A stretch of 64,000 nt of DNA from PALSA-610 sp038239145 (GTDB taxonomy: Bacteria; Actinomycetota; Acidimicrobiia; IMCC26256; PALSA-610), in the NCBI GenBank assembly GCA_038239145.1, contig JBBSFB010000019.1, positions 1 through 64,000 of the forward strand, written 5' to 3'. Positions 49,595-58,476 of the stretch are shown here, in pieces (the first letter of the stretch is position 1; each line of letters begins with the position of its first letter). A program made the translations under genes and the position numbers. The notes beneath the pieces are model-generated. The model was not told the origin of the DNA, made no database searches, and saw only the letters and a program-made list of their open reading frames with translations.

Positions 49595-50752
49595 CTACCC
49601 GAGTTCCTGCTCGCCGAGTTCGCTGAGCTCGATGCGGCGCCCACCGTCGCGGAGCACGAGCGCGGCTTGGCCGCGCAGAAGTCGTTGCAGCGGTTCGCCG
49701 ACGAGATCGGTGCGCCAACCACTCGCGAGCCGGCTCGGGCGGTCCTGCAGCATCTGCGTGAGCTCGGCGCGAGTGGCCAGCAGTGCGGGGTCGAGATCCA
49801 GCTCCGACGCGCGCTGGGCGAGCCACGCTCCCAGCACCGTGACCGCGGGTGCGAGCGAACGGTCGATGTGGTCCGACTCCGGCAGCCGGAGCTCCGAGGC
49901 CTGCAGCTCTACGCCTGCTTCGACCGCGGTCAGCAGGTCGGTGGCGGTGTTCTCCCGGAGGCGGCCGTCGATCCCGCGGATGCCGACGAGGTCTTCACGG
50001 CTTCGGGGCGGGCGTTGCACGATGCCGGCGAGTGCGAGGTCGCTGAGCACGAAGCGGGCCGGGACGTCGAGGCTCTCGGCGGTCTGCTCCCGCCACGCCG
50101 CGACCTTCTGGGCGACGCCGCGGCCGCTGCCCCGGAGCTGCCGCGCGCCTTTGATTCGCCACCACGCGGTCTGGGCATCGGGGCGTTGGCGGATGCGCCG
50201 GCGGCGTTCCTCGCACTCGTCGGTGGCCCACTCGAGCCGACCCATCTCCTCGAGCCGGACGACCAGCTGGTCGTGCAGCGCGAGCAAGAACTCGACGTCG
50301 GCGGCCGCGTAGACGCGCTGGTCGACCTTCAGCGGGCGCCGCGTCCAGTCGGTCAGACGGTCGCCCTTGGTGAGACGGGTGCCGAGCAACTTCTCGACCG
50401 CGGCCGCCAACGACGGTGTCCCCATCCCGATGAAACCGGCCGCGACCTGGGTGTCGAACAAGGTCGAAGGCGCACAGCCGCACGCCCGCTCGAGGATCGA
50501 GAGGTCCTGGTCAGCGGCGTGGGCGACCATCGTTCCCGGGCCCGCGAGCAGCTCACCGAGCGGCGTGGGGTCGACGGTCAGGGGATCGACCAGCGCGATG
50601 CCTCCGGGCCAACCGATCTGGATCAGCGCAAGGTGCGGCCAGTACGAGCGCTCGCCGTGAAACTCGGTGTCGAGCGCATATCTCGGTTCGTCGGCGAGGG
50701 TTCGGACGAGCTCGGCGAGGGGTGCCGGCGCGTCGATCCAGAGTGGCTCCAC
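49595..50752 (-). CDS. rnd: Ribonuclease D
   Basis: A 385-residue DEDDy exonuclease. Exo I has Asp-Glu in ALDTEFHGE, Exo II Asp in AHAADQDLSIL, and Exo III Tyr-Asp in YAAADVEFLL. An HRDC-type region follows (about 200-290). It trims 3' ends of structured RNAs such as tRNA precursors. GTG 50752 is the start. Both neighbours on this strand are LLM oxidoreductases, so its position is not informative for function. Confidence 0.93.
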   Translation of the reverse strand: MEPLWIDAPAPLAELVRTLADEPRYALDTEFHGERSYWPHLALIQIGWPGGIALVDPLTVDPTPLGELLAGPGTMVAHAADQDLSILERACGCAPSTLFDTQVAAGFIGMGTPSLAAAVEKLLGTRLTKGDRLTDWTRRPLKVDQRVYAAADVEFLLALHDQLVVRLEEMGRLEWATDECEERRRRIRQRPDAQTAWWRIKGARQLRGSGRGVAQKVAAWREQTAESLDVPARFVLSDLALAGIVQRPPRSREDLVGIRGIDGRLRENTATDLLTAVEAGVELQASELRLPESDHIDRSLAPAVTVLGAWLAQRASELDLDPALLATRAELTQMLQDRPSRLASGWRTDLVGEPLQRLLRGQAALVLRDGGRRIELSELGEQELG

Positions 50753-50809
50753 TGCGCAAGCTTGCCGCGTCGCGAACCGAGAACGTGGCTTTGCCGGGTG
50801 ATCGGTCTC

Positions 50810-51733
50810 TCAGCGAAGATTCGACCGCACCGTGGCCAGCTGTTCGAACGAGCGGACGACGGCGGGCTGGTCCTCCGCCAGATGGCGGACGATGACGTCG
50901 GTGCATCCGAGCCGGCCCAGCTCCGCAAACGCTTCCGTCACGGCTCCCGGACCGCCCGACACGATGGCCGCGGGATCGAATCCCCGGTACCCCCGTTCGA
51001 CGATCGGGTCGACGACGGCGGCGGCATCCGCATCGGTGACGGCCACGTGCACGTCGCGGCGCACGGCGATCCGCGTGGCGTCCCGGCCGTGGCGCGCACA
51101 GCTGTCGCGGTAGCTACGCACCAATGCCTCGACTTCGGTCGGTGTGGCTTCCGGACCGATGAGGAACGCGTCACCCATCCGGGCGGCGCGGTCGACGGCC
51201 GGCGGCGACGCCCCGCCGATCCACACCTCGAGCGGTTCCGGCGGGACGGGGGCGATCTGCGCGCGTTCGATCTCCCAGGGCCCGGATTCGACGGTCACTG
51301 ACTCGCCCCGGCACAGCGCGCGCACGATGTCGAGCGCGGCCTCGAAGCGCTCGGCCCGCGCCCGGACGGTCGTACCCATCGCCCGGAACTGCTCGTCACC
51401 GCCGCCGACCGCGCACTGCATGACGAACGGTCCGCGCGCGATCGACGCGAGCGTGCCGATCTGCTCGGCGAGCAGGACCGGGTGCCAGAGTGCCAGCAGG
51501 AACAGTGCTCCGGCCGGGCGTTCGTCCCACTCAGCCAACAGTCGGCCGATGATCGGGACATTCTGGTAGTAGGGGACCGGGACGTTGTGATGATCGCCGA
51601 CGAAGAGGCTGTCGAGGCCCGCGTCGGCCGCGGCCCGGGCCCGCTCGACCATCCACTGCGCGCCCAGCCGTGCGTCCATCGGTGCGTAGGCGCTCCGCAC
51701 CGAGACTCCGACGTTGACAGGTGCCGTGTCCAT
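50810..51733 (-). CDS. LLM-class F420-dependent oxidoreductase
   Basis: A 307-residue luciferase-like protein: GAQWMVERARAAADAGLDSLFVGDHH (cut as ARAAADAGLDSLFVGDHH), LWHPVLLAEQIGTLASIARGPFVM (core LLAEQIGTLASIARGPF), AVGGGDEQFRAMG, and VWIGGASPPAVDRAARMGD. These are F420-binding LLM landmarks. The substrate is unknown; such enzymes are abundant in actinobacteria that degrade lipids or xenobiotics. ATG 51733 diverges from the glyoxalase gene with only 29 bases between starts. Confidence 0.9.
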   Translation of the reverse strand: MDTAPVNVGVSVRSAYAPMDARLGAQWMVERARAAADAGLDSLFVGDHHNVPVPYYQNVPIIGRLLAEWDERPAGALFLLALWHPVLLAEQIGTLASIARGPFVMQCAVGGGDEQFRAMGTTVRARAERFEAALDIVRALCRGESVTVESGPWEIERAQIAPVPPEPLEVWIGGASPPAVDRAARMGDAFLIGPEATPTEVEALVRSYRDSCARHGRDATRIAVRRDVHVAVTDADAAAVVDPIVERGYRGFDPAAIVSGGPGAVTEAFAELGRLGCTDVIVRHLAEDQPAVVRSFEQLATVRSNLR

Positions 51734-51762
51734 CCGGGGAGCCTCGCGCGAAGATGGGATAC

Positions 51763-52275
51763 ATGGCGAGCACCGAACGCGATCTCGGAGCCCTCAAGCA
51801 ACGCCGCGCCGAGCTGCGCGACCAGTTCCTGCACGACGACCGGCCCGAGTCGAACGGCGGCGGTGTACACCATCTCGCGCTCATCTGCGCCGACCCCGAG
51901 CGCACGATCCGCTTCTACCAGGACCTTCTCGGGTTCCCGCTCGTCGAGCTGTTCGAGAACCGCGACTACGAGGGCTCGAGTCATTTCTTCTTCGACATCG
52001 GCGCCGGCAACATGCTCGCCTTCTTCGATTTCCCCGGACTCGGGCTCGTGCCCGTTCCCGAGGGGCTCGGCGGCGTGCAGCACGTCGCCATCTCGGTGCT
52101 GCCGGAGACGTTCGAGACGTTGAAAGGCGAGCTCGACGCGGCCTGCGTCTCGTATATGGGACCCGATCAGGGGATCAAGGAATCCGTGTACTTCAAGGAT
52201 CCCGACAACATCCAGATCGAATTGATCCGCCAGCCGCTCATGGAAGTTCCCGAGAGCGCACCACAAGAAGACTGA
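51763..52275 (+). CDS. VOC/glyoxalase-fold protein
   Basis: A 170-residue vicinal oxygen chelate protein. Two beta-alpha-beta halves are seen: VHHLALICADPERTIRFYQDLLG (His ligand in VHHLAL) and VQHVAISVLPETFETLKGEL (His in QHVAIS), then FKDPDNIQIELI with the Glu ligand. It resembles glyoxalase or ring-cleaving dioxygenase-type proteins; the substrate is not evident. ATG 51763 is chosen; ATG 51754 adds three residues. A dispersed palindrome lies 30 bases after the stop. Confidence 0.88.
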   Translation: MASTERDLGALKQRRAELRDQFLHDDRPESNGGGVHHLALICADPERTIRFYQDLLGFPLVELFENRDYEGSSHFFFDIGAGNMLAFFDFPGLGLVPVPEGLGGVQHVAISVLPETFETLKGELDAACVSYMGPDQGIKESVYFKDPDNIQIELIRQPLMEVPESAPQED

Positions 52276-52304
52276 ACCCCCCCTACAATCCGCCCCCTAC
52301 AAAA

Positions 52305-52367
52305 CCCACCAACAGTTGTCAGAGAAGTCCGCACCAGGCGCGGAAAAGTCCGACAACTGTTGGTGGG
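52305..52367. repeat. Dispersed palindrome, copy 4 (convergent gap)
   Basis: Outer arms pair perfectly over 16 bp (CCCACCAACAGTTGTC with GACAACTGTTGGTGGG); the inner parts are less regular, ending TCCGC and GCGGA around a 7-base centre. It lies 5 bases from the stop of the convergent ccdA-like gene. For minus-strand transcripts the arm is followed by TTTTG, the nearest thing to a U tract in the family. Confidence 0.9.
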
Positions 52368-52371
52368 AAAA

Positions 52372-53151
52372 TCAGCCGAGCTGGACGAGCCACTCCAGGT
52401 GCGCGTCGGTGAGCCACGTCTGCAGGTGCAGGCTCAGACGCGACAACTCGTCGAACATCAACAGCAGACCGAACGCGCCGATGACGACTGCGGAGCCGCC
52501 GACGATGAGCACGAAGTGTCGCTTCACCCAACCGAGCGTGCCGCCGAGCCGGCTCAGCAGCAGACCGCTCAACAGGAACGGTAAGCCGAGGCCGAGCGAG
52601 TAGACGGCGAGCAGCGTCCCTCCGGCCCAGACCCGGTGCTGATTGGCGGCGATGCCGAGGATCGAACCGAGGATCGGTCCGATACACGGCGACCACCCGA
52701 ACCCGAACGCGACGCCGGCGACCGCGGGCGCGGCCTCGCCGAACCGACCGAGCTGTGGGTGGAATCGTTTCTCCTGATACAGCCACGGCGCTCGCAGGAA
52801 CAGCGAGCCGAGCAGGAAGAGCGCCATCGCGAGCATTACCGTGCCCGACACGCGCGTGAGGACGCTCTGGTGGTCGCGCAGGAGTTGCCCGAGTCCCGTC
52901 GCCGAGAGCCCCAGGGCTACGAACACGGCACCGAAACCGGCGACGAACGCCGCGGTCGTCGTCACGATACGACGTGTGTGCACTCGGGTCTCGCTCTGGA
53001 GCTCCCCGAGGTCGAGGCCGGTGACGATCGACAGGTAGCCGGGCAGGAGGGGCAGCACGCATGGCGACAGGAACGAGATCACTCCGCCCCCGAACGCGGC
53101 GAAGTACGCGAGCAGGTTGACGTCGCTGAACCGCGCCCCGAGCCCCAGCAT
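52372..53151 (-). CDS. CcdA/DsbD-like thiol-electron transmembrane protein
   Basis: A 259-residue membrane protein with six predicted helices. The redox Cys pair is in LSPCVLPLLPGYL (helix 1) and FGWSPCIGPILG (helix 4). CcdA carries electrons from cytoplasmic thioredoxin across the membrane to extracytoplasmic thiol proteins, for cytochrome c maturation or disulfide repair. No ResB/ResC genes are adjacent. ATG 53151 is chosen because upstream sequence is Arg-rich and unlike the family. Upstream, 167 bases separate it from the divergent SDR and hold GC-rich hairpin-prone sequence but no gene. Confidence 0.92.
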   Translation of the reverse strand: MLGLGARFSDVNLLAYFAAFGGGVISFLSPCVLPLLPGYLSIVTGLDLGELQSETRVHTRRIVTTTAAFVAGFGAVFVALGLSATGLGQLLRDHQSVLTRVSGTVMLAMALFLLGSLFLRAPWLYQEKRFHPQLGRFGEAAPAVAGVAFGFGWSPCIGPILGSILGIAANQHRVWAGGTLLAVYSLGLGLPFLLSGLLLSRLGGTLGWVKRHFVLIVGGSAVVIGAFGLLLMFDELSRLSLHLQTWLTDAHLEWLVQLG

Positions 53152-53318
53152 CACACCCCCGGTCTCGAACCGGCGTGACTTGGGCCCGCTATGCGGGCGG
53201 TTCGGTTGGGGCGGGCGGGCACTCGCCCATTGTGGGCGATGGTCGGGGTCGACGCCGCCTCGGGGGGTTTGCGTAGGCTCCCGCCGGGTTTTCTCCCGGA
53301 GCGACCGAAAGGGTTCCC

Positions 53319-54122
53319 GTGACACGCGTGACCGACCTGTTCGACCTGTCGGGCCAGATTGCGGTGCTGACCGGCGTCGCGAGCGGCATCGGCAAGGCGT
53401 CGGCGCTGATGCTCTCCACGGCCGGCGCGACGATCGTCGGCGGCGACATCGACGAGGCCGGCGCGCAGGCGACCGCCGACGAGATCAAGTCGGCCGGCGG
53501 GACCGCGGTCGTGCAGCGGGTCGACGTGACGAAACGTGCCGACGTCGACGCGCTCGTCGACCGGGCCCAGGCCGACTTCGGCCGCGTCGACATCATGGGG
53601 AACATCGCCGGCATTCCCCACAACAAGATGGTCGCCGACGTCACCGACGAAGACTTCGAACGTATCCTCGCGATCAACCTGAAGAGTGTGTTCTACGGAT
53701 GCCAAGCCGCGATCCGGCACATGATCCCGCAGGGATCCGGCAACATCGTCAACATCGCGTCGGGTGCGATCGACACGCCCGCGCCGACGCTCGCTTGTTA
53801 CGGCATGACGAAGGCCGCGGTCACGATGCTGACCAAGACGTTGGCGACCGAGGTCGGGCGCAACGGCATCCGCGTGAACGCGATCGCGCCGGGAATGATC
53901 CTCACCAACTTCTCGACGCACAACTTCACCGATGCCGACGGCAACGTGGTGCCCGAGAAGTTGGAGCAGTACCACAAGCGCGCGAGCGCGATGGCGCCGC
54001 TCGGACGCGCGGGTGAAGCCGAGGACGTCGCCCGTTCGTTCCTGTACCTCGTCTCCGAAGCGGCGTCGTTCGTGACCGGTCAGATCGAGCGTCCCAACGG
54101 CGGCGTCTCGATGCCCTGGTAG
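53319..54122 (+). CDS. Short-chain dehydrogenase/reductase
   Basis: A 267-residue classical SDR: TGVASGIGKASA near residue 18, a NIAGI motif where NNAG is usual, Ser in NIASGAIDTPAP and YGMTK as the Tyr-Lys pair, and VTGQIERPNGG near the C-terminus. It is an NAD(P)-dependent dehydrogenase of unknown substrate. GTG 53319 is the start. The final codons CCC TGG TAG lie in the first unit of a 14-bp tandem repeat. Confidence 0.88.
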   Translation: MTRVTDLFDLSGQIAVLTGVASGIGKASALMLSTAGATIVGGDIDEAGAQATADEIKSAGGTAVVQRVDVTKRADVDALVDRAQADFGRVDIMGNIAGIPHNKMVADVTDEDFERILAINLKSVFYGCQAAIRHMIPQGSGNIVNIASGAIDTPAPTLACYGMTKAAVTMLTKTLATEVGRNGIRVNAIAPGMILTNFSTHNFTDADGNVVPEKLEQYHKRASAMAPLGRAGEAEDVARSFLYLVSEAASFVTGQIERPNGGVSMPW

Positions 54123-54169
54123 TTCGGCCCTGGTAGTTCGGCCCTGGTAGTTCGGCCCTGGTAGTTCGG
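54114..54169. repeat. Four tandem copies of a 14-bp unit carrying the stop codon
   Basis: Exact units CCCTGGTAGTTCGG at 54114, 54128, 54142 and 54156. The first contains the last two sense codons and the TAG stop of the SDR. Because 14 is not a multiple of 3, successive TAGs fall in all three forward frames. It looks like slippage or tandem duplication of the gene end, in the 57-base gap before the convergent D,D-carboxypeptidase. Confidence 0.95.
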
Positions 54170-54179
54170 CCTCGGGAAA

Positions 54180-55565
54180 TCAGGCGGGGTCGGCGCGCGG
54201 GGGTCGGCGCGCGGGACGGACCCGCACGTGCGACTCCACCGGCGGGCCGATGCGCGTGCCGGCGCGGTAGCGACCGTCGACGACGGGAAGGCCCCCGCTC
54301 CGCATGGCGCTGATTCGTTGGCGCCGCCGCGCGAGCCGCATCGCCCGTTGCCGCTTGACCGCGCGGCGACGGAACGCGACCACGACCCCCAACAGCAAAA
54401 TGAGCACGATCGCGAAGTTGCGCAATGAGAACGGACCGCTCGAGTGGTGGGTCGGCGTGTGCGCGGCCGCGGCCGAGGCCGGAACGGTCGTCGTAGTCAC
54501 CGCCGCGAGGGGCTCCTTGTTCAGCACCGGTACGACGGCCGGCACGGTGATCACGGGTGAGGCGACCACGTTCGCCGATGTCCCGAGCTTTGCGAACGAG
54601 GCCTGATCGGTCGCCCGCACCGAGTAGCGCGAGACCTTCACCGGCGGCAGGGTCACACCGATGCCCGGCGAGTGCGCGGCCTCGGCGAAGCCCGCGTCGA
54701 GCAGTGACGCCGCTTCTGCGTACCCGGCGTCACTCGCGCCGAGCACGACCGCGATGAGCGTCCGGCCGTTGCGGTTCGCGACCGCGACCAGGGCGTGCTG
54801 CGCGCGCTCTGTGTAGCCGGTCTTGAACCCGATCGCGCCCGGGTAATCGACACCGCCGCCCGGCAGCATCTTGTTGTGGTTCACGAGGTCGTGGTGCGTG
54901 CCACTGGGGTCGGTGAACGAGTACCGGTGCGTCGTCGCCCATTTCGCGATCTCGGGGACGGTCAGCGCGTTGCGGGTCGCGATCGCGAGGTCGAACGCGC
55001 TCATGTACGGACCGCCCTTGTACGACGTGGTGTCGTCGAGGCCGGCAGGGTCGCCGAGGGTGCTGTCCTGCAGCCCGAGTTGCTTGGCGGTGGCGTAGAG
55101 GTCGGCGGCGAACTTGTCGAGGCTGCCGCCGCCGACCGTGTTTGCGAACGCGTAGGCGGCGTCGTTCGCCGACACCATCAACATCGAAGCCATCATCTGG
55201 TCGAACGGCCACGCCTGGTTCACGGGCAAGCCGATGCGCATCGTTTCGACGGCGACGTCCTGGGCGTTGGCCGTGATCGGTGCGGTCGGGCTCAACCGCT
55301 CGACGACCGCGAGCGCGGTCATGATCTTGGCGGTGCTCGCCGGGTGCAGCGCCTTGTGGATGCTGTCGCCGATGAGGACCCGGCCACTGGCGGCGTCGAC
55401 GACGATGTCGGCCTTCGGCGACGGCAGACCCGCGGCCGCGGCGGTACCGATCCCGAGCGGCGTGCCAATGGGTGCGCCCATAGGTGTGAGGGTGACCGCG
55501 CCGAGGGTGGCGACGACGAGAGCCGAAGCCGCCGCGATCGCGGCGAAGCGGCGAGGGCGGCGCAT
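54180..55565 (-). CDS. D-alanyl-D-alanine carboxypeptidase (S11, DacB-like)
   Basis: A 461-residue low-molecular-mass penicillin-binding protein. The signal peptide ALVVATLGAVTL lies near residue 20; SxxK is in HPASTAKIM, SxN in VSANDAA, and KTG in GFKTGYTERAQ. After the enzyme domain come a Thr/Ala-rich stretch and a C-terminal membrane helix (FAIVLILLLGVVVAF) with a basic cytoplasmic tail. It trims D-Ala from peptidoglycan side chains outside the membrane. ATG 55565 diverges from the aminotransferase gene with a 104-base gap. Confidence 0.93.
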   Translation of the reverse strand: MRRPRRFAAIAAASALVVATLGAVTLTPMGAPIGTPLGIGTAAAAGLPSPKADIVVDAASGRVLIGDSIHKALHPASTAKIMTALAVVERLSPTAPITANAQDVAVETMRIGLPVNQAWPFDQMMASMLMVSANDAAYAFANTVGGGSLDKFAADLYATAKQLGLQDSTLGDPAGLDDTTSYKGGPYMSAFDLAIATRNALTVPEIAKWATTHRYSFTDPSGTHHDLVNHNKMLPGGGVDYPGAIGFKTGYTERAQHALVAVANRNGRTLIAVVLGASDAGYAEAASLLDAGFAEAAHSPGIGVTLPPVKVSRYSVRATDQASFAKLGTSANVVASPVITVPAVVPVLNKEPLAAVTTTTVPASAAAAHTPTHHSSGPFSLRNFAIVLILLLGVVVAFRRRAVKRQRAMRLARRRQRISAMRSGGLPVVDGRYRAGTRIGPPVESHVRVRPARRPPRADPA

Positions 55566-55669
55566 GGGCCGACAGGCTAGGCGGAACCACCCCGCCGCAG
55601 CCGGTTCGCCGGGGTGGCGGCGCGGAAAGCGGCTCGGGTTCGCCCGGGTCGACGTGCCACCATGGGGAC

Positions 55670-56872
55670 GTGGCCAACTCGTCTGCTCGCATCTCGGCTC
55701 GCATCGCCGCCATCCAGGAGTCGGCGACGCTCGCCGTCGACGCCAAAGCCAAGGCCCTCAAGGCGGCCGGTGAGAACGTCATCGGATTCGGCGCGGGTGA
55801 GCCCGACTTCCCGACCCCGGCCCATGTGGTCGACGCGGCGGCCGCCGCGTGTCGTGACCCTCGGTTCCACCACTACTCGCCGACGCCGGGCTTGCCCGAG
55901 CTCCGGGAGGCGATCGCCTTCAAGACCAAGCGGGACTCGGGCGTCGACTGCTCGGCGGCCCAGGTCGTGGTCACGAACGGCGGGAAGCACGCCGTGTACA
56001 ACACGTTCCAAGCGCTGTGCAACGAAGGCGACGAAGTGCTGCTGCCGGCGCCGTACTGGACCACCTATCCCGAGGTGATCACCCTCTCCGGCGGGGTGCC
56101 GGTGGTGCTCCCGACCTCGGAGTCCACGGGGTTCCGGGTCACCGTCGAACAGCTCGAGGCCGCGTACACACCCCGGACGAAAGCGCTGCTCTTCGTCTCG
56201 CCGAGCAACCCGACCGGCGCGGTGTACCCGCCGGAAGAGGTCGAGGCGATCGGGCGCTGGGCGCTCGATCGGGGCGTCTGGGTCGTCACCGACGAGATCT
56301 ACGAGCACCTCACCTACGACGGGCACACGTTCTCCTCGATGCCCGCGCTCGTCCCCGAGCTGATGGATACGTGCGTGATCGTGAACGGTGTAGCCAAGAC
56401 CTACGCGATGACGGGTTGGCGCGTCGGATGGATGATCGGCCCGCCCGACCTGATCGCCGGCGCGACGAACCTGCAGTCGCACTCCACGTCGAACGTCTCC
56501 AATGTCGCCCAGGCGGCTGCGCTCGCGGCGGTGAGCGGCGACCTGTCGGCGGTGCACGAGATGCGGACCGCGTTCACACGTCGTGGTCGGATGATGTACG
56601 AGTTGCTCGCCAAGATCGACGGTGTCACGGTGCTCGCCCCCGAAGGCGCGTTCTACTGCTTCCCGTCGTTCGCCGGCGTCCTCGGGCGCGAGATCGAGGG
56701 CCGGACGCCGCACGACACGCTCGAGCTCTGCGAGATTCTGCTCGACGTGGCCAAGGTCGCCGTCGTCCCCGGTGAGGCGTTCGGTGCGCCGGGCTACGCG
56801 CGGCTGTCGTTCGCGCTCGGCGACGACGACCTCGGCGAAGGTGTGCGCCGGATCGCCGACCTGCTCGGCTAG
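55670..56872 (+). CDS. Pyridoxal-phosphate aminotransferase (aspartate aminotransferase type I-gamma/beta like)
   Basis: A 400-residue class I aminotransferase: FGAGEPDFPTPAHV, HHYSPTPGLPELREAI, NGGKHAVYN, SPSNPTGAVY with the PLP Asn, DEIYEHLTYD with the PLP Asp, the PLP-binding Lys in GVAKTYAMTGWRVGW, and RLSFALGDDD with the substrate-carboxylate Arg. These are the landmarks of prokaryotic aspartate aminotransferases. GTG 55670 is the start. serA follows after 18 bases, so the two may be one amino-acid biosynthesis operon. Confidence 0.92.
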   Translation: MANSSARISARIAAIQESATLAVDAKAKALKAAGENVIGFGAGEPDFPTPAHVVDAAAAACRDPRFHHYSPTPGLPELREAIAFKTKRDSGVDCSAAQVVVTNGGKHAVYNTFQALCNEGDEVLLPAPYWTTYPEVITLSGGVPVVLPTSESTGFRVTVEQLEAAYTPRTKALLFVSPSNPTGAVYPPEEVEAIGRWALDRGVWVVTDEIYEHLTYDGHTFSSMPALVPELMDTCVIVNGVAKTYAMTGWRVGWMIGPPDLIAGATNLQSHSTSNVSNVAQAAALAAVSGDLSAVHEMRTAFTRRGRMMYELLAKIDGVTVLAPEGAFYCFPSFAGVLGREIEGRTPHDTLELCEILLDVAKVAVVPGEAFGAPGYARLSFALGDDDLGEGVRRIADLLG

Positions 56873-56890
56873 CCGTCTACCCTCGGACCG

Positions 56891-58468
56891 ATGGCAGCAC
56901 GCGTCCTCGTTTCCGAACCTCTGGCCGAACGCGGTCTCGACGCCATGCGCGCCGCCGGCCTCGACGTCGACGTGCAGACCGGGCTCTCGCCCGAACAGCT
57001 GCTGGATGCGATCAAGGGCGCGCAGGCGCTCGTGATCCGGAGCGCAACCCAGGTGACGAGCGAGGTGCTCGAGGCGGGGACCGACCTCGTCGTCGTGGGG
57101 CGGGCCGGGATCGGCCTCGACAACGTCGACGTCGCGGAAGCGACGCGCCGCGGCGTGATGGTCGTGAACGCGCCGCAGTCGAACATCCTCTCCGCGGCCG
57201 AGCACACTCTCGCGTTGCTCCTGGCGCAGGCACGCAATGTTCCCCAGGCCAGCGCCGACCTCAAGGCGGGCGCGTGGAACCGCTCAAAGTGGGAGGGCGT
57301 CGAGCTCCACGGGAAAACCCTCGGGATCGTCGGCCTCGGTCGGGTCGGCGTGCTCGTCGCCCAGCGCGCGCATGCGTTCGGCATGCGGCTCGTAGCGTTC
57401 GACCCCTTCGTGTCGCCCGATCGGGCCCGTCAGCTCGGCGTCGAGCTCGCGCCGACGATCGAAGAGCTGGTTGCCGACTGCGACTTCGTGACGATTCACG
57501 CCACGAAGACGCCGGAGACGATCGGGCTGGTGAACGCGTCGGTGCTCGCACACGCCAAGCCGGGGATGCGCCTGATCAACGCCGGGCGGGGCGGCATCGT
57601 CGACGAGGATGCACTCGCGGCGGCTATCGCAGACGGCCGGCTCGGTGGCGCCGCGATCGACACGTTCGCCAAGGAGCCCACGACGGAGTCGCCGTTGTTC
57701 GCGCTCGACAGCGTAGTCGTGACACCCCATCTCGGCGCGTCGACGGCGGAAGCGCAGGACAAGGCGGGGGAGACGATCGCCGAACAGGTGGTGCTCGCGT
57801 TGCGGGGCGACTTCGTCCCGTTCGCAGTCAACGTCGCCGCGTCGGAAGCGTCCGAGAGCGTGCGGCCGTACCTTCCGCTCGCGGAGCGCTTGGGCCGGCT
57901 CTTCACCGGACTCGCCGGCGGTGCACCGTCGACGCTGCACATCGAGTACGAGGGTGAGATCGCCGACTACGACTGTCGGGTGCTGACGCTGTCGATCCTG
58001 AAGGGTGTGCTCGCGCCCGTCGTGGCCGAGCCCGTCTCGTTCGTCAACGCGCCCCAGATTGCAGAGCAGCGCGGCATCTCGGTGCGGGAGACGAAGTCGT
58101 CCGACGCACTCGACTACGTGAACCTGATCGTCGTGCGCGGTGACCAGGGCACTCACGTCGCCGCGACGTTGTTCGGCAAGCACCAGGCGCCGCGCATCGT
58201 CGGCATCGACGGTCATTCCGTCGACCTCCCGCCCGCGCAGCACATGCTGGTGGTGCACAACGACGACAGCCCCGGGATGATCGGCCGGGTCGCGTCGGTG
58301 CTCGGCCGGGCCGGGCTTAACATCTCGAACATGGACGTGGGTCAGAGCCCGAGCGGCGAGGCCGCGCTGATGGTCATCGCGACCGACAGCACCGTGCCGG
58401 CGGAAGTGGTCGACGAGATCACCCGCCAAGATGGCGTCCAGACCGCCCGCGCCATCGATCTAGGTTGA
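56891..58468 (+). CDS. serA: D-3-phosphoglycerate dehydrogenase
   Basis: A 525-residue long-form (actinobacterial type) SerA. The NAD motif is GIVGLGRVGVLVAQRA near residue 145, the active-site region INAGRGGIVDEDAL near 235, and the catalytic His in TPHLGAS near 280. The intervening allosteric substrate-binding domain covers about 320-450 and the C-terminal ACT domain (LVVHNDDSPGMIGRVASVLG) about 453-525. It makes 3-phosphohydroxypyruvate for serine synthesis and is usually inhibited by serine through the ACT domain. It ends 8 bases from the convergent small gene. Confidence 0.96.
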   Translation: MAARVLVSEPLAERGLDAMRAAGLDVDVQTGLSPEQLLDAIKGAQALVIRSATQVTSEVLEAGTDLVVVGRAGIGLDNVDVAEATRRGVMVVNAPQSNILSAAEHTLALLLAQARNVPQASADLKAGAWNRSKWEGVELHGKTLGIVGLGRVGVLVAQRAHAFGMRLVAFDPFVSPDRARQLGVELAPTIEELVADCDFVTIHATKTPETIGLVNASVLAHAKPGMRLINAGRGGIVDEDALAAAIADGRLGGAAIDTFAKEPTTESPLFALDSVVVTPHLGASTAEAQDKAGETIAEQVVLALRGDFVPFAVNVAASEASESVRPYLPLAERLGRLFTGLAGGAPSTLHIEYEGEIADYDCRVLTLSILKGVLAPVVAEPVSFVNAPQIAEQRGISVRETKSSDALDYVNLIVVRGDQGTHVAATLFGKHQAPRIVGIDGHSVDLPPAQHMLVVHNDDSPGMIGRVASVLGRAGLNISNMDVGQSPSGEAALMVIATDSTVPAEVVDEITRQDGVQTARAIDLG

Positions 58469-58476
58469 CGTTCGGG

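Noticed and set aside
12282..52367. Dispersed palindromes as a CRISPR array or insertion-sequence ends
   Set aside because: Copies are single, tens of kilobases apart, have no spacers, and no transposase or cas gene lies next to any of the four complete copies.
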